A stretch of 64,000 nt of DNA from Porogramme epimiltina (Eukaryota; Basidiomycota; Agaricomycetes; Polyporales; Polyporaceae): positions 62,001-126,000 of the forward strand of contig FTLJ01000397.1 of NCBI GenBank assembly GCA_900155495.1, written 5' to 3'. Below are positions 36,355 through 47,215 of the stretch, in pieces. Position 1 is the first letter of the stretch, and every line of letters begins with the position of its first letter. Below the pieces are notes generated by a model. It searched no databases and was not told where the DNA came from. It saw only the letters and a list, made by a program, of their open reading frames with translations. The translations under genes were made by a program, and so were the position numbers.

Positions 36355-37889
36355 ACGGCTTCGGTGACGGACTAGCGTGCACGGACGGACAGTGCTTCTC
36401 GCGGGACTCTGGAACAGGATAGCCCTCTCTCTTCACCGCACGCTCCCTCGAGTACGGATCCCTGCGCTCTCTGGATTGTTCTGTCTGTCGCTACCACGGA
36501 CTCACTCTACATCTCCCGGACGTCTCGACGTCTATTATCAGGTTTAGGCTATGGTTTTGGTTTATAGTAATTCACGGTCTTTGTCGGACACTCGCTTCCC
36601 CACTCCTCCCTTTTGCCCTTTCCGCTGCTCGCTTGTCTCGCGTACTATACTTCGTATTCGTGTAGTGGTCGTTAAGTCTGTTAGTGAAAAAGAAGTATTG
36701 GGTATGGATATGCGTCTACACGTTTGTTGGAACCTCGAGTGACGTACAAATCTGGCACCATGGGTAAAGTCGTCTATGATATTGTTCTGGAATTCTGCGT
36801 GGATATTCCCAAGGAGCCGATACGATCTCGGAAAGTCGGGCCGGTCTCGTTGACGATCCTTCGAGGTTCGACACGTCGACGGAGCCTCGACAGACCTCGA
36901 CTTACGACTGCGATCGTGTGAATGAAAACCTGAAAGGCACGGGTAGGTCCTGGTTACTGATGGAAGTTTCAAGTTGCTTTCACTGAAGTTTACAGCAGGA
37001 TGAGTCTGCGACTAGCAATTGCAGCTGAGTATACCTCCAGCTAGTTGTATATCCCTACGTAGCCTAACACTTAGTAGGTTCGTTCAAAACACTCTCGCAT
37101 GGAGGTTGCAACGGTCGGGAGTCGACGCTGCAGCGCACGCAGAGGGACGCGAAGGAGGCACGTGACCGTGTCGCGAGGCAGGGCTCGGAACAGGCCGAGG
37201 GGGCATGGAGGTCGGCTCAGGTCGCACAGCTGACCTTCTCCATTCACTTGCTACCGTCATCCGCCCAGTCTCGCGACCTCCACTGCCCTCTTCTGTCTTC
37301 TCGCGCACGGCCCCCCTGGCCACCTCTATTCCGAAACATACGCCCAATTCCGAAAATGAACTCCGAAATCCGCCCCCGCACTCCGAATACCAGCCTCAAG
37401 CGGCCGACGCGCGACTCGCGAGAGGGGCGATCTATGTCCTGTGGCGTGCCAACGGGAGTTCTAGCTCCATTGGACGATCTTCCAAGCCTCACCTGGGCCT
37501 GAACGAACACGGCGCAGCTCCCGGCGGGACGCCGTGGGGCCAAAGAAGACATCCGTTCCCCCACCGTCACCTGACGCTTCCCCACAATACAGGCCGAGTG
37601 CCGCCTGAGGACAGACACCCGAGCGTTCCCTTGCCCCGCGCGACGCTCCCACTAGTTCCTCGCCTTCGCCTCCGACATCCCCCGCCCGCCCCTGCTGCGT
37701 AAATAGCCCCCAATATTCTCCACCGACGTCCCACACCCCTTCCTCCCTCCCCTCTCGCACGACCACGGCCCTCCCGCCCACCGCCGCCGTCTAGAGCCCC
37801 CACCTGCGCCCAGTGCTCATCACACCTTATATCTATCCGCCCGACTAGAAGCCGTCCACGCTAGACCAACGCTAGACCCTTCACACACC
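36355..37889. other. Intergenic between laccase and the carrier gene
   Basis: Laccase 3' region and carrier promoter. Open frames at 37205-37803 on both strands are GC-driven and lack motifs. A TATATC lies at about 37829-37834, 56 bases before the carrier start. Confidence 0.45.
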
Positions 37890-39621
37890 ATGTCCAAGGC
37901 AATAGAACAGCCCGCGGCCCAGGTCCCCATCAACATTGCGCCGACCGCGCTCGCCGCGCCCAAGAAGAAGCAGCCGTACCCTTTCTGGCTGGGAGGTGCG
38001 TCCCCAACGTGCGCGCGCTATGCGGAGTCGGGTTGGTGATATCATCGGGCGCGTCGCAGGTGTTGCGGCAACCATTGCGGCGTCAATCACACAGTGCGTA
38101 TATTCTTCTAGCCTGCTTATTCCCCGATTCGTGCGCCCGGCAGTGTCGAACGACCCACGCGTTCAGACCTCCTTACGACCGTGCGATGCTCCCACTGCCC
38201 GCAATCGCACGACTGCTTCTGCTCAGACAGCGAGACCAGTAGCCCTGGCGACTGCCATGGACGTTTGGACAGCGCGATCAGTGGGCTCATGCGAAGCACA
38301 TTTACTATAATTTCACGATTACCCCGACTTTCGCCGGAAATGCTGACTGTATGCGCCTCACAGTCCGCTCGACCTAACAAAGGTCCGCATGCAAGCCACA
38401 GGCGACAAGGGCATGGTCAACTCGTTGAAGAAAACGGTCCGCACCGCCGGCGTGCGCGGCCTCTTCGATGGCATCTCCGGAACGTGGCTCCGGCAGATGA
38501 CATACTCCATCTGTCGCTTCTGGGCGTACGACGAGAGCAAGAAGATGATTGGAGCGGGTACGCGAACGGCTCGTTGCGTCGTGCTCGGCCGGCACTGACT
38601 TCGGGCGCGCACAGACAACAAGTCGCCAGCGTGGAAGCTTGCGCTCGCGGGTAGCATGGGTGAGGACGGCGATATCATGCGACCCGCGAAGGCGTATTCA
38701 TAGGCTTCCTTCTTATAGCTGGCGGAATTGCGGGCTTCGTCGGGAATCCCGGAGGTCAGCCCCGCCCCGCCCCGCCCCGGCTCCGCACGCGTCCTGACCC
38801 AAGTCCACAGAGATCCTTATGGTGCGCATGCAGGGCGACTTCGCCAAGCCGCCCGAGAAGCGCCTCAACTACAAGCATTCACTGGACGGGCTATTCCGCG
38901 TAAGTCTCCTGGCCGGTGCGCAATGCTGTGCTACCCCGCTCACGTCTTATGGAAAAGATGGTCCGCGAGGAGGGAGTCTCGTCGCTCGCCCGCGGCGTCG
39001 GCCCCAACGTTTTCCGTGCGATTCTGATGAACGCGAGCCAGCTCGCCTCGTGAGTCCGCCCCCCTCCCCCGGATCCGCATGCCGGGCCAATCGCGGTGCG
39101 GGGATTGACGGCGTTTGGCTGTTCAGATACGACTTCTTCAAGGCGACGCTCCTCGCGCAGGGCTACTTCGATGACAACATATACTGCCACACGACCGCGA
39201 GCTTCGCGGCTGTGAGTGCCCCTTCCGCGCGTGCGCTCCGCGAGCCTCGGATTCACTTCCGCTCTCTTCGCACAGGGCACCGTCGCAACGACGGTCTGCT
39301 CCCCCGCGGACGTGCTGAAGGTCCGTATCCCCGCTATCTCCGCCTCCCCGGCTCACGCTCACCCACCGCGCCCCCTCCCCTTTCTTCCCCTCTCGTCGCC
39401 CCACGCCTGTCGCGCTGCAGAGCCGGATCATGTCCGCGTCCGGCGCGGAGGGCAGGTCGACGCTGCAGATGATCCGCACGTCGATGCGCAACGAGGGCCC
39501 GATGTTCATGTTCAAGGGCTGGCTCCCGGCCTGGACGCGGCTCCAGCCGACGACGATGCTCATCTTCATCACGCTCGAGCAGCTCAAGAACGCCACGGAC
39601 TGGTACCGCGGGGACGTCTGA
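37890..39621 (+). CDS. DIC1: Mitochondrial dicarboxylate carrier
   Basis: A member of the mitochondrial carrier family, inner membrane, six helices in three repeats of about 100 residues. The leader is MSKAIEQPAAQVPINIAPTA, then PFWLGGVAATIAASITHPLD begins the first repeat. The three signature motifs are PLDLTKVRMQ (split by a 270-nt intron, 38094-38363), NPGEILMVRMQG and SPADVLKSRIM. RFWAYDESKK, NYKHSLDGLFRMVREEG and YDFFKATLL follow the dicarboxylate carrier (yeast Dic1) pattern. The end is LIFITLEQLKNATDWYRGDV. It exchanges malate or succinate for phosphate, feeding the citric acid cycle and gluconeogenesis. The start lies after a TATATC and CT-rich leader. The subtype assignment rests on the signature sequences and is strong but not absolute; oxaloacetate or oxoglutarate carriers are the closest alternatives. 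Confidence 0.88.
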
Positions 39622-40237
39622 TCCCGGGTCGCCGTTACCCGCCGCCGCCCTACCAATCTCCCGCGCCCTGCTCAACCCAACCCACAAACCCCCTACCCCC
39701 ACGTTTATGCACGATCCCCGATATGAGTTGTACGTTTGTCCGAGTCGGCCACACGATGCTGCTGCCGTTGAAGTTTCTATCTGTTGTACCCACCCATGTA
39801 AACATATCTGCTCACTGTCCTTTCTGTCCGTTGAGGCGTCGTGGCGACCCCGGACGATGTATACCAATATCACCATTACTATCTCCCAGATACGCTTTGC
39901 TGCGTGGTTTGCGCGCGTATGTCAGAAGCTCGGGACAAATATGGACACGACGCAGTGTAAGATTTATAAGTAAACAACGCGGATCTACAGAAGGTGTTCG
40001 GCAAAACAGGCATGCGCATAACGCCTCAGGCCTCCACACTCAAGCCATACTTATCGTCGCGTCGGGTGATCTGGAAATTCGGCTTAGAATCGTTCTGTGG
40101 GTCACATAAGCATCCAGATCTATTAAGCAATGGGCGGAACGATATCAAGATACATAGTGTCGAGTAAACAATCGACACACACATTGCTAGCACGTATGAC
40201 ACGAAACTTATCGAACAGCTCTCCCCGTTGCCTTTCC
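39622..40237. other. Intergenic between convergent genes
   Basis: About 0.6 kb of presumably untranslated sequence between the carrier (plus) and the FunK1 kinase (minus). Nothing further seen. Confidence 0.5.
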
Positions 40238-43053
40238 TCACCGGTAGTCCGTCACCGCCCGAAGTGGTACATAAAGCGAGTCATCGATCGCTCCCTTGGG
40301 TAACCCGTCATGCGAGCAGTAATGCTGCTTCTTGTACCTCCGCCTGCTAGGATCGTAATCCCTCATGAGGGCGTCATTCACACGGTCGTTTTCCGGCCAT
40401 TTCATCTTCAGGCACTTGGCGATGAGCCTCCGTACAAAGGCGTGAGTCCTGAGCTTCTCAGCTTTGCGGCGCGTCGCGTCGTCCGGTTCATTGCTGGGCA
40501 TGGGAGTAGAGTCGTCGTCGTCCTCCTCCTCCTCCTCTGTCGGGTCAGACACTTCGCCCCGAAGGAACTTGTGCATATCAGGCACTACTCCTCCCGCTGG
40601 CAGCCCCTCTAGGACTGGCGGAAGCATGGGCACAGGAGCGGGAGACGCCGGCATAGTATCCCACTCGTACACCTTGAGACGAGCTTGGAACAAGAGGAGC
40701 AGCTCGCGGACGAGATGGTTCATCGGATGGTTCATCTCGCCAAACACAAGGTCGCAATTCTGCTGCTTAAGCTCCGCCCCCAGGATGGACCACCATTTCT
40801 TGGGGCCGCAAGTTTCGCCTTGGTCGCCTACCTCAGCACCGTCGAAATATTCCAAGAAGAAGGCATGGATGTTCGCACGGGAGAAGCTGTGGACCATGAA
40901 GCGAAGGCCAACATAGATGAGAACGTGGAAGAAGGACTCCAGCTCGTCCGGAATCTCGACAGCTTTTGATTTATCGAGTAGACAGGGGACGGACATGTAT
41001 TGCCAAGTACCCTGGGATGCATGCCTAAGAATGAGACGGCCTACGCGAGAGATATGGGCACACGCACCATCCTTTCTGGCCGGAATGCCATCACAGCGTT
41101 GTTATCCAACGGGATGTGTTTGGCAAGCTCCCAGTCACTAAGCACGCCATGCAATATGAGCCCCGTGAAACCTTGAGCCTGTACGAAGGAGGGGTAAATG
41201 AGAATATTTCCCGCGCTGATATCGCAGTGCATAATTCGGCAGGTGTTGAGCGCCTTCTCGTGCGCTGCCCAACATCAGGTCAACATAAATTCAACGCTCG
41301 AATCTGAGATGGTGTACGTACCAAAGATGCTATCGTCGAGAATCTGCAATAGATGCTTCCCATTCTTATACCTTGTCGACGGCAGACACACCTCTGCCAC
41401 GACGAGACGCGAATGCACCAAGTGGCGTAAGCCTGAGCCGCGTTGGCGTTTCTGCGTATCGGCATTACTCTCGTCGTATTTACGCTTCATGGCAGACCCC
41501 GCAGGAGGATGGGAGGGTGCGGACGCCGGTGTAATGATGAATGGTTCCTCAGCAGGGACTTGTGGTACCTCTAATCGTTGCGCAACAGCTCCGCGACCAG
41601 TCGTTCTACGAGGCATTTCGCGCACAGAACGGCAAGGATGGCTCCGTGTTGAGTGCCTAGACGTGATTGTCACTTGCCCATCGAAATCTTCGTGGCAGAC
41701 GAGAGTCGGTATGAATAGGATGCGCTTTTCGTTGAGTGTCTTCAGGAACTCGCCTTCGACTCCAAGCCCGACGTAGCACGGGCGCCACGAATCTTTGAGG
41801 AAGACGAACCGTTGGGAGTGCCATTCCAGTGCAACGTAACCTCGAGTTCCTCGCCCGATCGGTCCCATGGCAGCGTAGCTTGCGGATCCTACAAGATAGT
41901 GCCGGCCTTGGACTTTCAACGTGTATCCAATGCCGTGGTTGAGGGACTCGCGAAACATATCACGAATGTACTTGAACGTGAGAGTAGGGGCCTCCTCCGG
42001 AATGTCCAGGATAGGCTCTTGTGAGGAGCCTTGGACCACATCCTTGCTGGGATCGGTCTCGAGGATGCCCAAGCCGAACAAAGGAGAGTCCGGGGCGCTG
42101 GCGACAGGTCGCTGGAACCTCCGGGGTATGACACCGTCTCCAGTCGGGTCTGGTTTTGTAAACTCCTCTAGGCCTATATCCTCGATTTGGAGTTCCGCTA
42201 CACGTTTCATGCGTTTCAATCCACACGATGTGAGAGAGAGGCGGGTAGCAGTAGGGTCCAGGCCCGCCTTGGCAGGGTTTGTTCGGGAGAGCCCGTAGAG
42301 GAGCTCGAGAAGAACCTTCGTATCATTCGCCGTCGTTGCGTATTCCGTTGCTGGAGTTACAATTACACCAGCCCTATCCCAGCGCATGGCACGGAACTTG
42401 GAGCCATTAATGAAAAGCACGAAATGAGCTGTGCGGTGCTGATGTTTGAAGACGAGGTCAACGTAGGAGAACAGTTGTCCACGGACATCGCGTCTCCCCT
42501 TGGTCATTGACTCCGACTCGATCGGGTTCTCGTCGTCGAATGGATCGTTCTCAGTCCCTCCGCATCCGAATTTGACCGAATAACGCTGGAAGGCCCAGTT
42601 AGGGACATAAGGGGCAGTAAGGTTCTTGTCGTCATCGTGAATGAAGCTTCCACAGATATTAGACCTGTTCGGATAGGTAACTTCTGGATTGTCCTCCGAT
42701 ATATTCAGGAAGAAACCGGGGCACAAGTGATATTTCTCGTCTAGAATGTGCTGTGGTCAAAGGTGTTAATGGCACGGTCTTAAGGTCAAGGGCGTTCAAC
42801 GTACAAGCTGTTGAGATATGCTTTCCTCCGTTGCAAAATAAGGCTCGTAGCCGTCCGCAAAAGAGGCCTCTGGGTTGTGGGATTCGTCGTCCGTATCTGT
42901 TGGCTTCACAGCAGTCCGTAACTGAGCGGAAATCTTCTCAATTATGTCGGGATTGAAGCATTCAGCGAAGTCCTTTGAGTTGTGTGGGGCGTACTCTTCT
43001 TTAAACTTCGAGAGAGCGACGATGGTAATGTACTCTGAGGCTTCTCCAGGCAT
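40238..43053 (-). CDS. FunK1-type fungal protein kinase (minus-strand copy)
   Basis: Four exons, about 890 residues. The N-terminus MPGEASEYITIVALSKFKEE is followed by a long FunK1 region: LCPGFFLNISED, VPNWAFQRYSVKF, DPFDDENP, RGQLFSYVDLVFKHQHRTAH and FRAMRWDRAGVIVTPATEY. The kinase core has YLVGSASYAAMGPIGRGTRG, FVFLKDSWR, HCDISAGNILI (catalytic loop, HxD with N), VLSDWELAKHI and GTWQYMSVPCLLDKSKAVEI. The C-terminal part has an acidic run (EEEEEDDDD). FunK1 kinases are greatly expanded in multicellular basidiomycetes and have been linked to fruiting and multicellularity, but substrates are unknown. The DWE replaces the usual DFG, as is normal for this family. It is paired head-to-head with the next gene, which shares the whole domain order, so the two are duplicates. 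Confidence 0.88.
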
Positions 43054-43380
43054 GATTCTTTTATCGCCGTCAGCGGAGTGGTGTGGCAGTAGTCGGGTTC
43101 GTGTTGCCTGTCACGATGGTTCAACGTTCAAGTTGTGCCCTGGTGGCGTGAACCTGATGGGTGGGGTGTAGACGCGCATTCAACTTTGCCTTATCCGACC
43201 AGAAAGGAAAGCGAACCAAGATCGCTTACGCCGGCGCTAACGCAACGCTTTTCTCGACCACGTCCCCAGCGACAACCAACCTAACTGAAGCTAATACTAC
43301 CATTGTCTTCACGTTTTGGAAAGGTAAATTAAATCTTTGTCCATTGTCTATGTCATCAATCTGACCTTGCGACTCCCCCC

Positions 43381-43435
43381 CTTGACCACCCACAACTGTA
43401 TCTAGGCTTGACCACCATTGCCAGGCCTGACCACT
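43381..43435 (+). promoter_or_regulatory. Triplicated TTGACCAC-type motif in the divergent FunK1 promoter
   Basis: CTTGACCACC at 43381, CTTGACCACCA at 43407 and CCTGACCACT at 43426 are three near-identical direct copies spaced 26 and 19 bases apart, in the 458-bp region between the two FunK1 start codons. They sit just upstream of the TATA box of the plus-strand gene, so a transcription-factor site is plausible. Confidence 0.4.
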
Positions 43436-43448
43436 CGCACTCAGGTTC

Positions 43449-43454
43449 TATAAA
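43449..43454 (+). promoter_or_regulatory. TATA box of the plus-strand FunK1 gene
   Basis: TATAAA in GGTTCTATAAAACACG, 63 bases before the start codon at 43512. Confidence 0.5.
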
Positions 43455-43511
43455 ACACGCTGCAGGTGGGCGCTTTCAGTAAGTCCTCCTCCTCCCATTC
43501 CTCTATCTGCA

Positions 43512-46396
43512 ATGCGTCCTCATTATTTCTACCCGTCCACAGAGACCTCTCCGTTCAGTCGCAAACCCAGCACGAAGTCCCACGACCGAGGCCCCCCTCG
43601 ACAACACCAGCCATCTGCCGACGTCGACCGCCAGAAGATGATGGAAAACGCCGAGGACTGCACAATCCTGACCACGTTTCGCAAGTTTCTCCAGAAGCAC
43701 GTCCCCCGTGACCTTGAGGGTTTCAACGAGAGGTTCCCTCTTGCCACCATCGAGACGATATCCAGGGCTCTGCGTCTCCCGTTACAATCTACGGAGGATG
43801 AGAAAATCCATTCACGAATAATAGAGAAGAATATCTCGGCTGCCTGGGTAAGCTCCGTTAGCTCACAATCTGACGTAGTAAGAGCACTGACCGGCTCGAC
43901 CACAGGCGGACGTTGATCGGGAACACTGCCTATGCCCAGGTTTCTTCCTGCATTTATCAGAGAATACACCTGAGGATGGCGATACTACCAAATCCAAGGT
44001 CGATGCGAGTCTCATTCCGGACTGTGACCGAAGCTCCACCGTACCTAAGGTCCCTAACTGGGCCCTCCAACGCTACACGATCGAGTTCAAGCGCGGAGGA
44101 ACTGGGAACGACCCCTTCGATGACAAGAACATCTTCCAGCCAGAGTCTGCGTCAGGCTCTCGGCGCCATGTCCGAGGACAACTGTTTTCTTACGCGGACC
44201 GCATCTTCAAGTATCAACATCGAACCGCGCACTTCATGCTCCTTGTCAACGGTTCCGTCTTCCGGATCATGCGCTGGGACAGATCGGGGGTTATTGTCTC
44301 CGAGGCAGTTGAGTATGCGAAGACGACCGATCACACCCGTGTTCTTCTCGAGCTTCTTTTTGGTCTTTCGAAGATGTCCCTCGTCGGCGCTGGTCTCGAC
44401 CCCACTGCCACGCGCCTGTCACCAACGTCGTGCGGGTGGCAACGGATGCAGGTTCTGTCCTTTGCCAGCAGCCTCGACCTCAACGAGAATGAGGTCATCC
44501 AGAAACGTTCCTCAGACAGGGCTGTGAATGCAATTCGACAAACGTACCGCGCGGCCACTGCTCCAACATCTGGCCTCTTTACGGCAGGAAAACTCCACAA
44601 AGACCCCAGGAGTCTCTGCAGTGGACGTGCTTCCTCGAACGTTTCCGTCAAGGAAAGCTTTGACGAAGCCCTCTCCAACCATCCTCCGACTTTCAAGTAC
44701 ATCCGCGACTTGTTCAGAGAGTCACTAAAGAGCAAGATTATGTACGTACTTACGGTCCAGAAGCAGGACTATCTCGTCGGCTCTCCAGTTTATTCAGCGA
44801 TGGGTCCGATCGGCCGCGGCACGCGAGGCTTCGTCGCGCTCGAATGGGATTCTCAGCGGTTCGTCTTTCTGAAGGACTCCTGGCGTCCGTTCTACGTGGA
44901 TGTTGGCATCGAGGGCAACACTCTTAAGATTCTCAACGACGCGGGCATCACATGTGTTCCAACCCTTGTCTGTTACGAGGACCTCAGCCGACAGGTGACC
45001 CTGACATCTCAATATTCGCCCAGGACAAGCACAAGGCGCCCTCAACTTCTCCCGATCCGCAAGCTGCCTCCCAGAGCCGGCTCTTACAGTACCGCAGCCC
45101 GACGCCCCGAGGTTACAGCCGTTCCTGCTGAGCCAATCACCGCACCCCCGGCGGCGGTAGGGACCAAGCGTAGCTACGGCGAGAGTCAGGCGGATAGGCA
45201 GAAGCTGCAAGGCTGGGGTCTGCGTCATCTGACACACTCGCGCATAGTGGTGGCAGAGGTATGCCTTCCTCTGACGGCCTACCCTAACGGCCGAACCTTG
45301 TTGAGGGTTCTAGACAATGCCGTATATGGTGCGTCCGCGGTTTCTTACCATAGTCCAACAACGTTGTGGCATTAAGTTGACTTTGTGTCTCTTAGCTCAC
45401 CAAGAAGCATTTGAAAAGTGCAATATCATTCACCGCGACGTCAGTGCGGGGAATATCCTCATCTTCCCCGTGATCAACTACCTCGCCCGGAACAGGTGCT
45501 TTGCAGTGTCCATGAAGGGTCTGCTCAGCGACTGGGAGCTGGCCAAGATCATCGTAGAGAAGACTTTCGCGACTCAGCCGCAACGAACCGTGAGGGCCCC
45601 TACTTTTAATGGCACGCAACTAGTCCTAACGTTTTCTCTGTAGGGCACGTGGCAGTATATGTCTGTACCTTGCCTTCTCTATCCCGAGAAAGCCATAGAG
45701 ATTCCCGATGAGTTGGAGGCCTTCTTCAACGTCCTCCTCTATGATGCTCTGCGCTTCATGAGGCACAATTTCAACCTCACCGAAGTACATTCATTCTTCC
45801 TTCAATACTTCGACGGGAGCATGATTACCGAGAACGGCGAGATTTGCGGCATGATGAAGATGAATTCCATCCAAAACGCGAAGCTTGCTCTAAGAGACAA
45901 ACACCTTCGATTCGGTCTCAACGGGAACCATCCATTCAACGACCTCGTCTCTAGCATGCTCGTTCTCTTCCAGTCTCGTTTGAAGGTTTACGAATGGAAG
46001 AGGTCGAGCACTCTAGTCTCCAACGAAGGAAAGATCCTCGACCTAGAGGCTACCAGCCTTGACCTGGAGGCACTCGAAGTCGCAGCGCTCGAAGAGTGGG
46101 AAGAGCAGGAAGATGGTCCGACTCAGGTTGAAGACCCTGCAAGCACACCTGCAGATGCTACCCCCGTCACACCGTCTACTCTTCAGAAACCCAGCGACGA
46201 GGATTTTGCGAGGGACGAGTCGCTCAAGACGCACAAGCACTTCCGTGACCTTATCGCCGGTTGTCTCCGAGGTGCACCTTTGGCGAAGTGGCCCGCCGAC
46301 CGGGCAGCGTTTGATCAGATGGTGGGCTATAACCCCGACAAGACCGTAGAAACGATGAGTAGGGATGCAAAGCGACTCTGCAAGTCGATTCTTTAG
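43512..46396 (+). CDS. FunK1-type fungal protein kinase (plus-strand copy)
   Basis: Four exons (43512-43847, 43906-45328, 45396-45589, 45644-46396) sum to 2706 nt, giving 901 residues. Domain order matches the divergent neighbour: LCPGFFLHLSENTPEDG, VPNWALQRYTIEFKRGG, DPFDDKN, RGQLFSYADRIFKYQHRTAH, FRIMRWDRSGVIVSEAVEYA, YLVGSPVYSAMGPIGRGTRG, HRDVSAGNILIF (catalytic loop), LLSDWELAKI and GTWQYMSVPCLLYPEKAIEI. The catalytic loop has the standard HRD, while the neighbour has HCD. The insert between the two halves differs most between the copies (RTYRAATAP-like region, 44520-44660). As with all FunK1 proteins, the physiological role is not established. Start chosen 63 bases after a TATA box; the leader MRPHYFYPSTETSPFSRKPS is basic and has no signal peptide. 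Confidence 0.9.
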
Positions 46397-47215
46397 ATCT
46401 TCCGACGCCAACAGGGGGCTTGGAGTAGTTGAGAATCGAGATGGAGCAGGGGATCCCGGGTCGGTGGAAGACGTGTGCTTAGTTTTACTTTGTCTTTGTC
46501 TGTACTTGCCTCGATGTCCTGTCTGAATTTACGTTGGTCACAAGTGAAAATCCTGTCACGAGCTTCCTCCCAACCAAGCCCTGCTTCTCCGGGCCGGGAA
46601 AGCACCAACAGTGTCCAGGTTTACAGCCAATCATTATGTGGTATCAACCGAAGATAAAAACTTTCAAAAGGGTCGGTAGCCACCCCTATCCATGCCCATC
46701 TTCGAAGTCGATGATCCCAATGTCCGATATGTGATGCTACTAATGTCATTATGCACAATAAGTCAGTGTGTGGCGATGATGTACTACTTCTAAATGCTAA
46801 AACCGAGAGCCAAGGAGGGAGCCACCGTCCGCACGCGTAGCGAAGAGGGGGAGGACGAAAGAGGAAATAGTAACGAGCGGGCGTGGGATGGTGCAGTGCG
46901 AGGAGTCGTCGCGTTGCAGCGATCGGTGGGGCGTGGAGGAATAAACAGGGTGGAAAGCAACGGCACAAGCACCAATAAATAAATATAGCGAAAGAACGAT
47001 GCAGGGAGAAGGGTAAAGGAGAAGAAGGACTGTCCGGCTGGCCACGGAGCTGCTAAACAAATTCCGATCCGCCGCGGCGCTCGTGAAGGTACAGACTGAC
47101 CGAGTAAGGTACGATATCCAGGTAGGTAGACGGTAGGGATAGCAAACACACGCACTAATGTCACACAGAGCTCTCGAACAACATGACGTAGACAGCGGAT
47201 GGCCGGGGCGAGGTG
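46397..47215. other. Intergenic between convergent genes
   Basis: About 0.8 kb between the FunK1 kinase (plus) and the flippase (minus). Probably untranslated sequence; open frames lack motifs. Confidence 0.5.
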
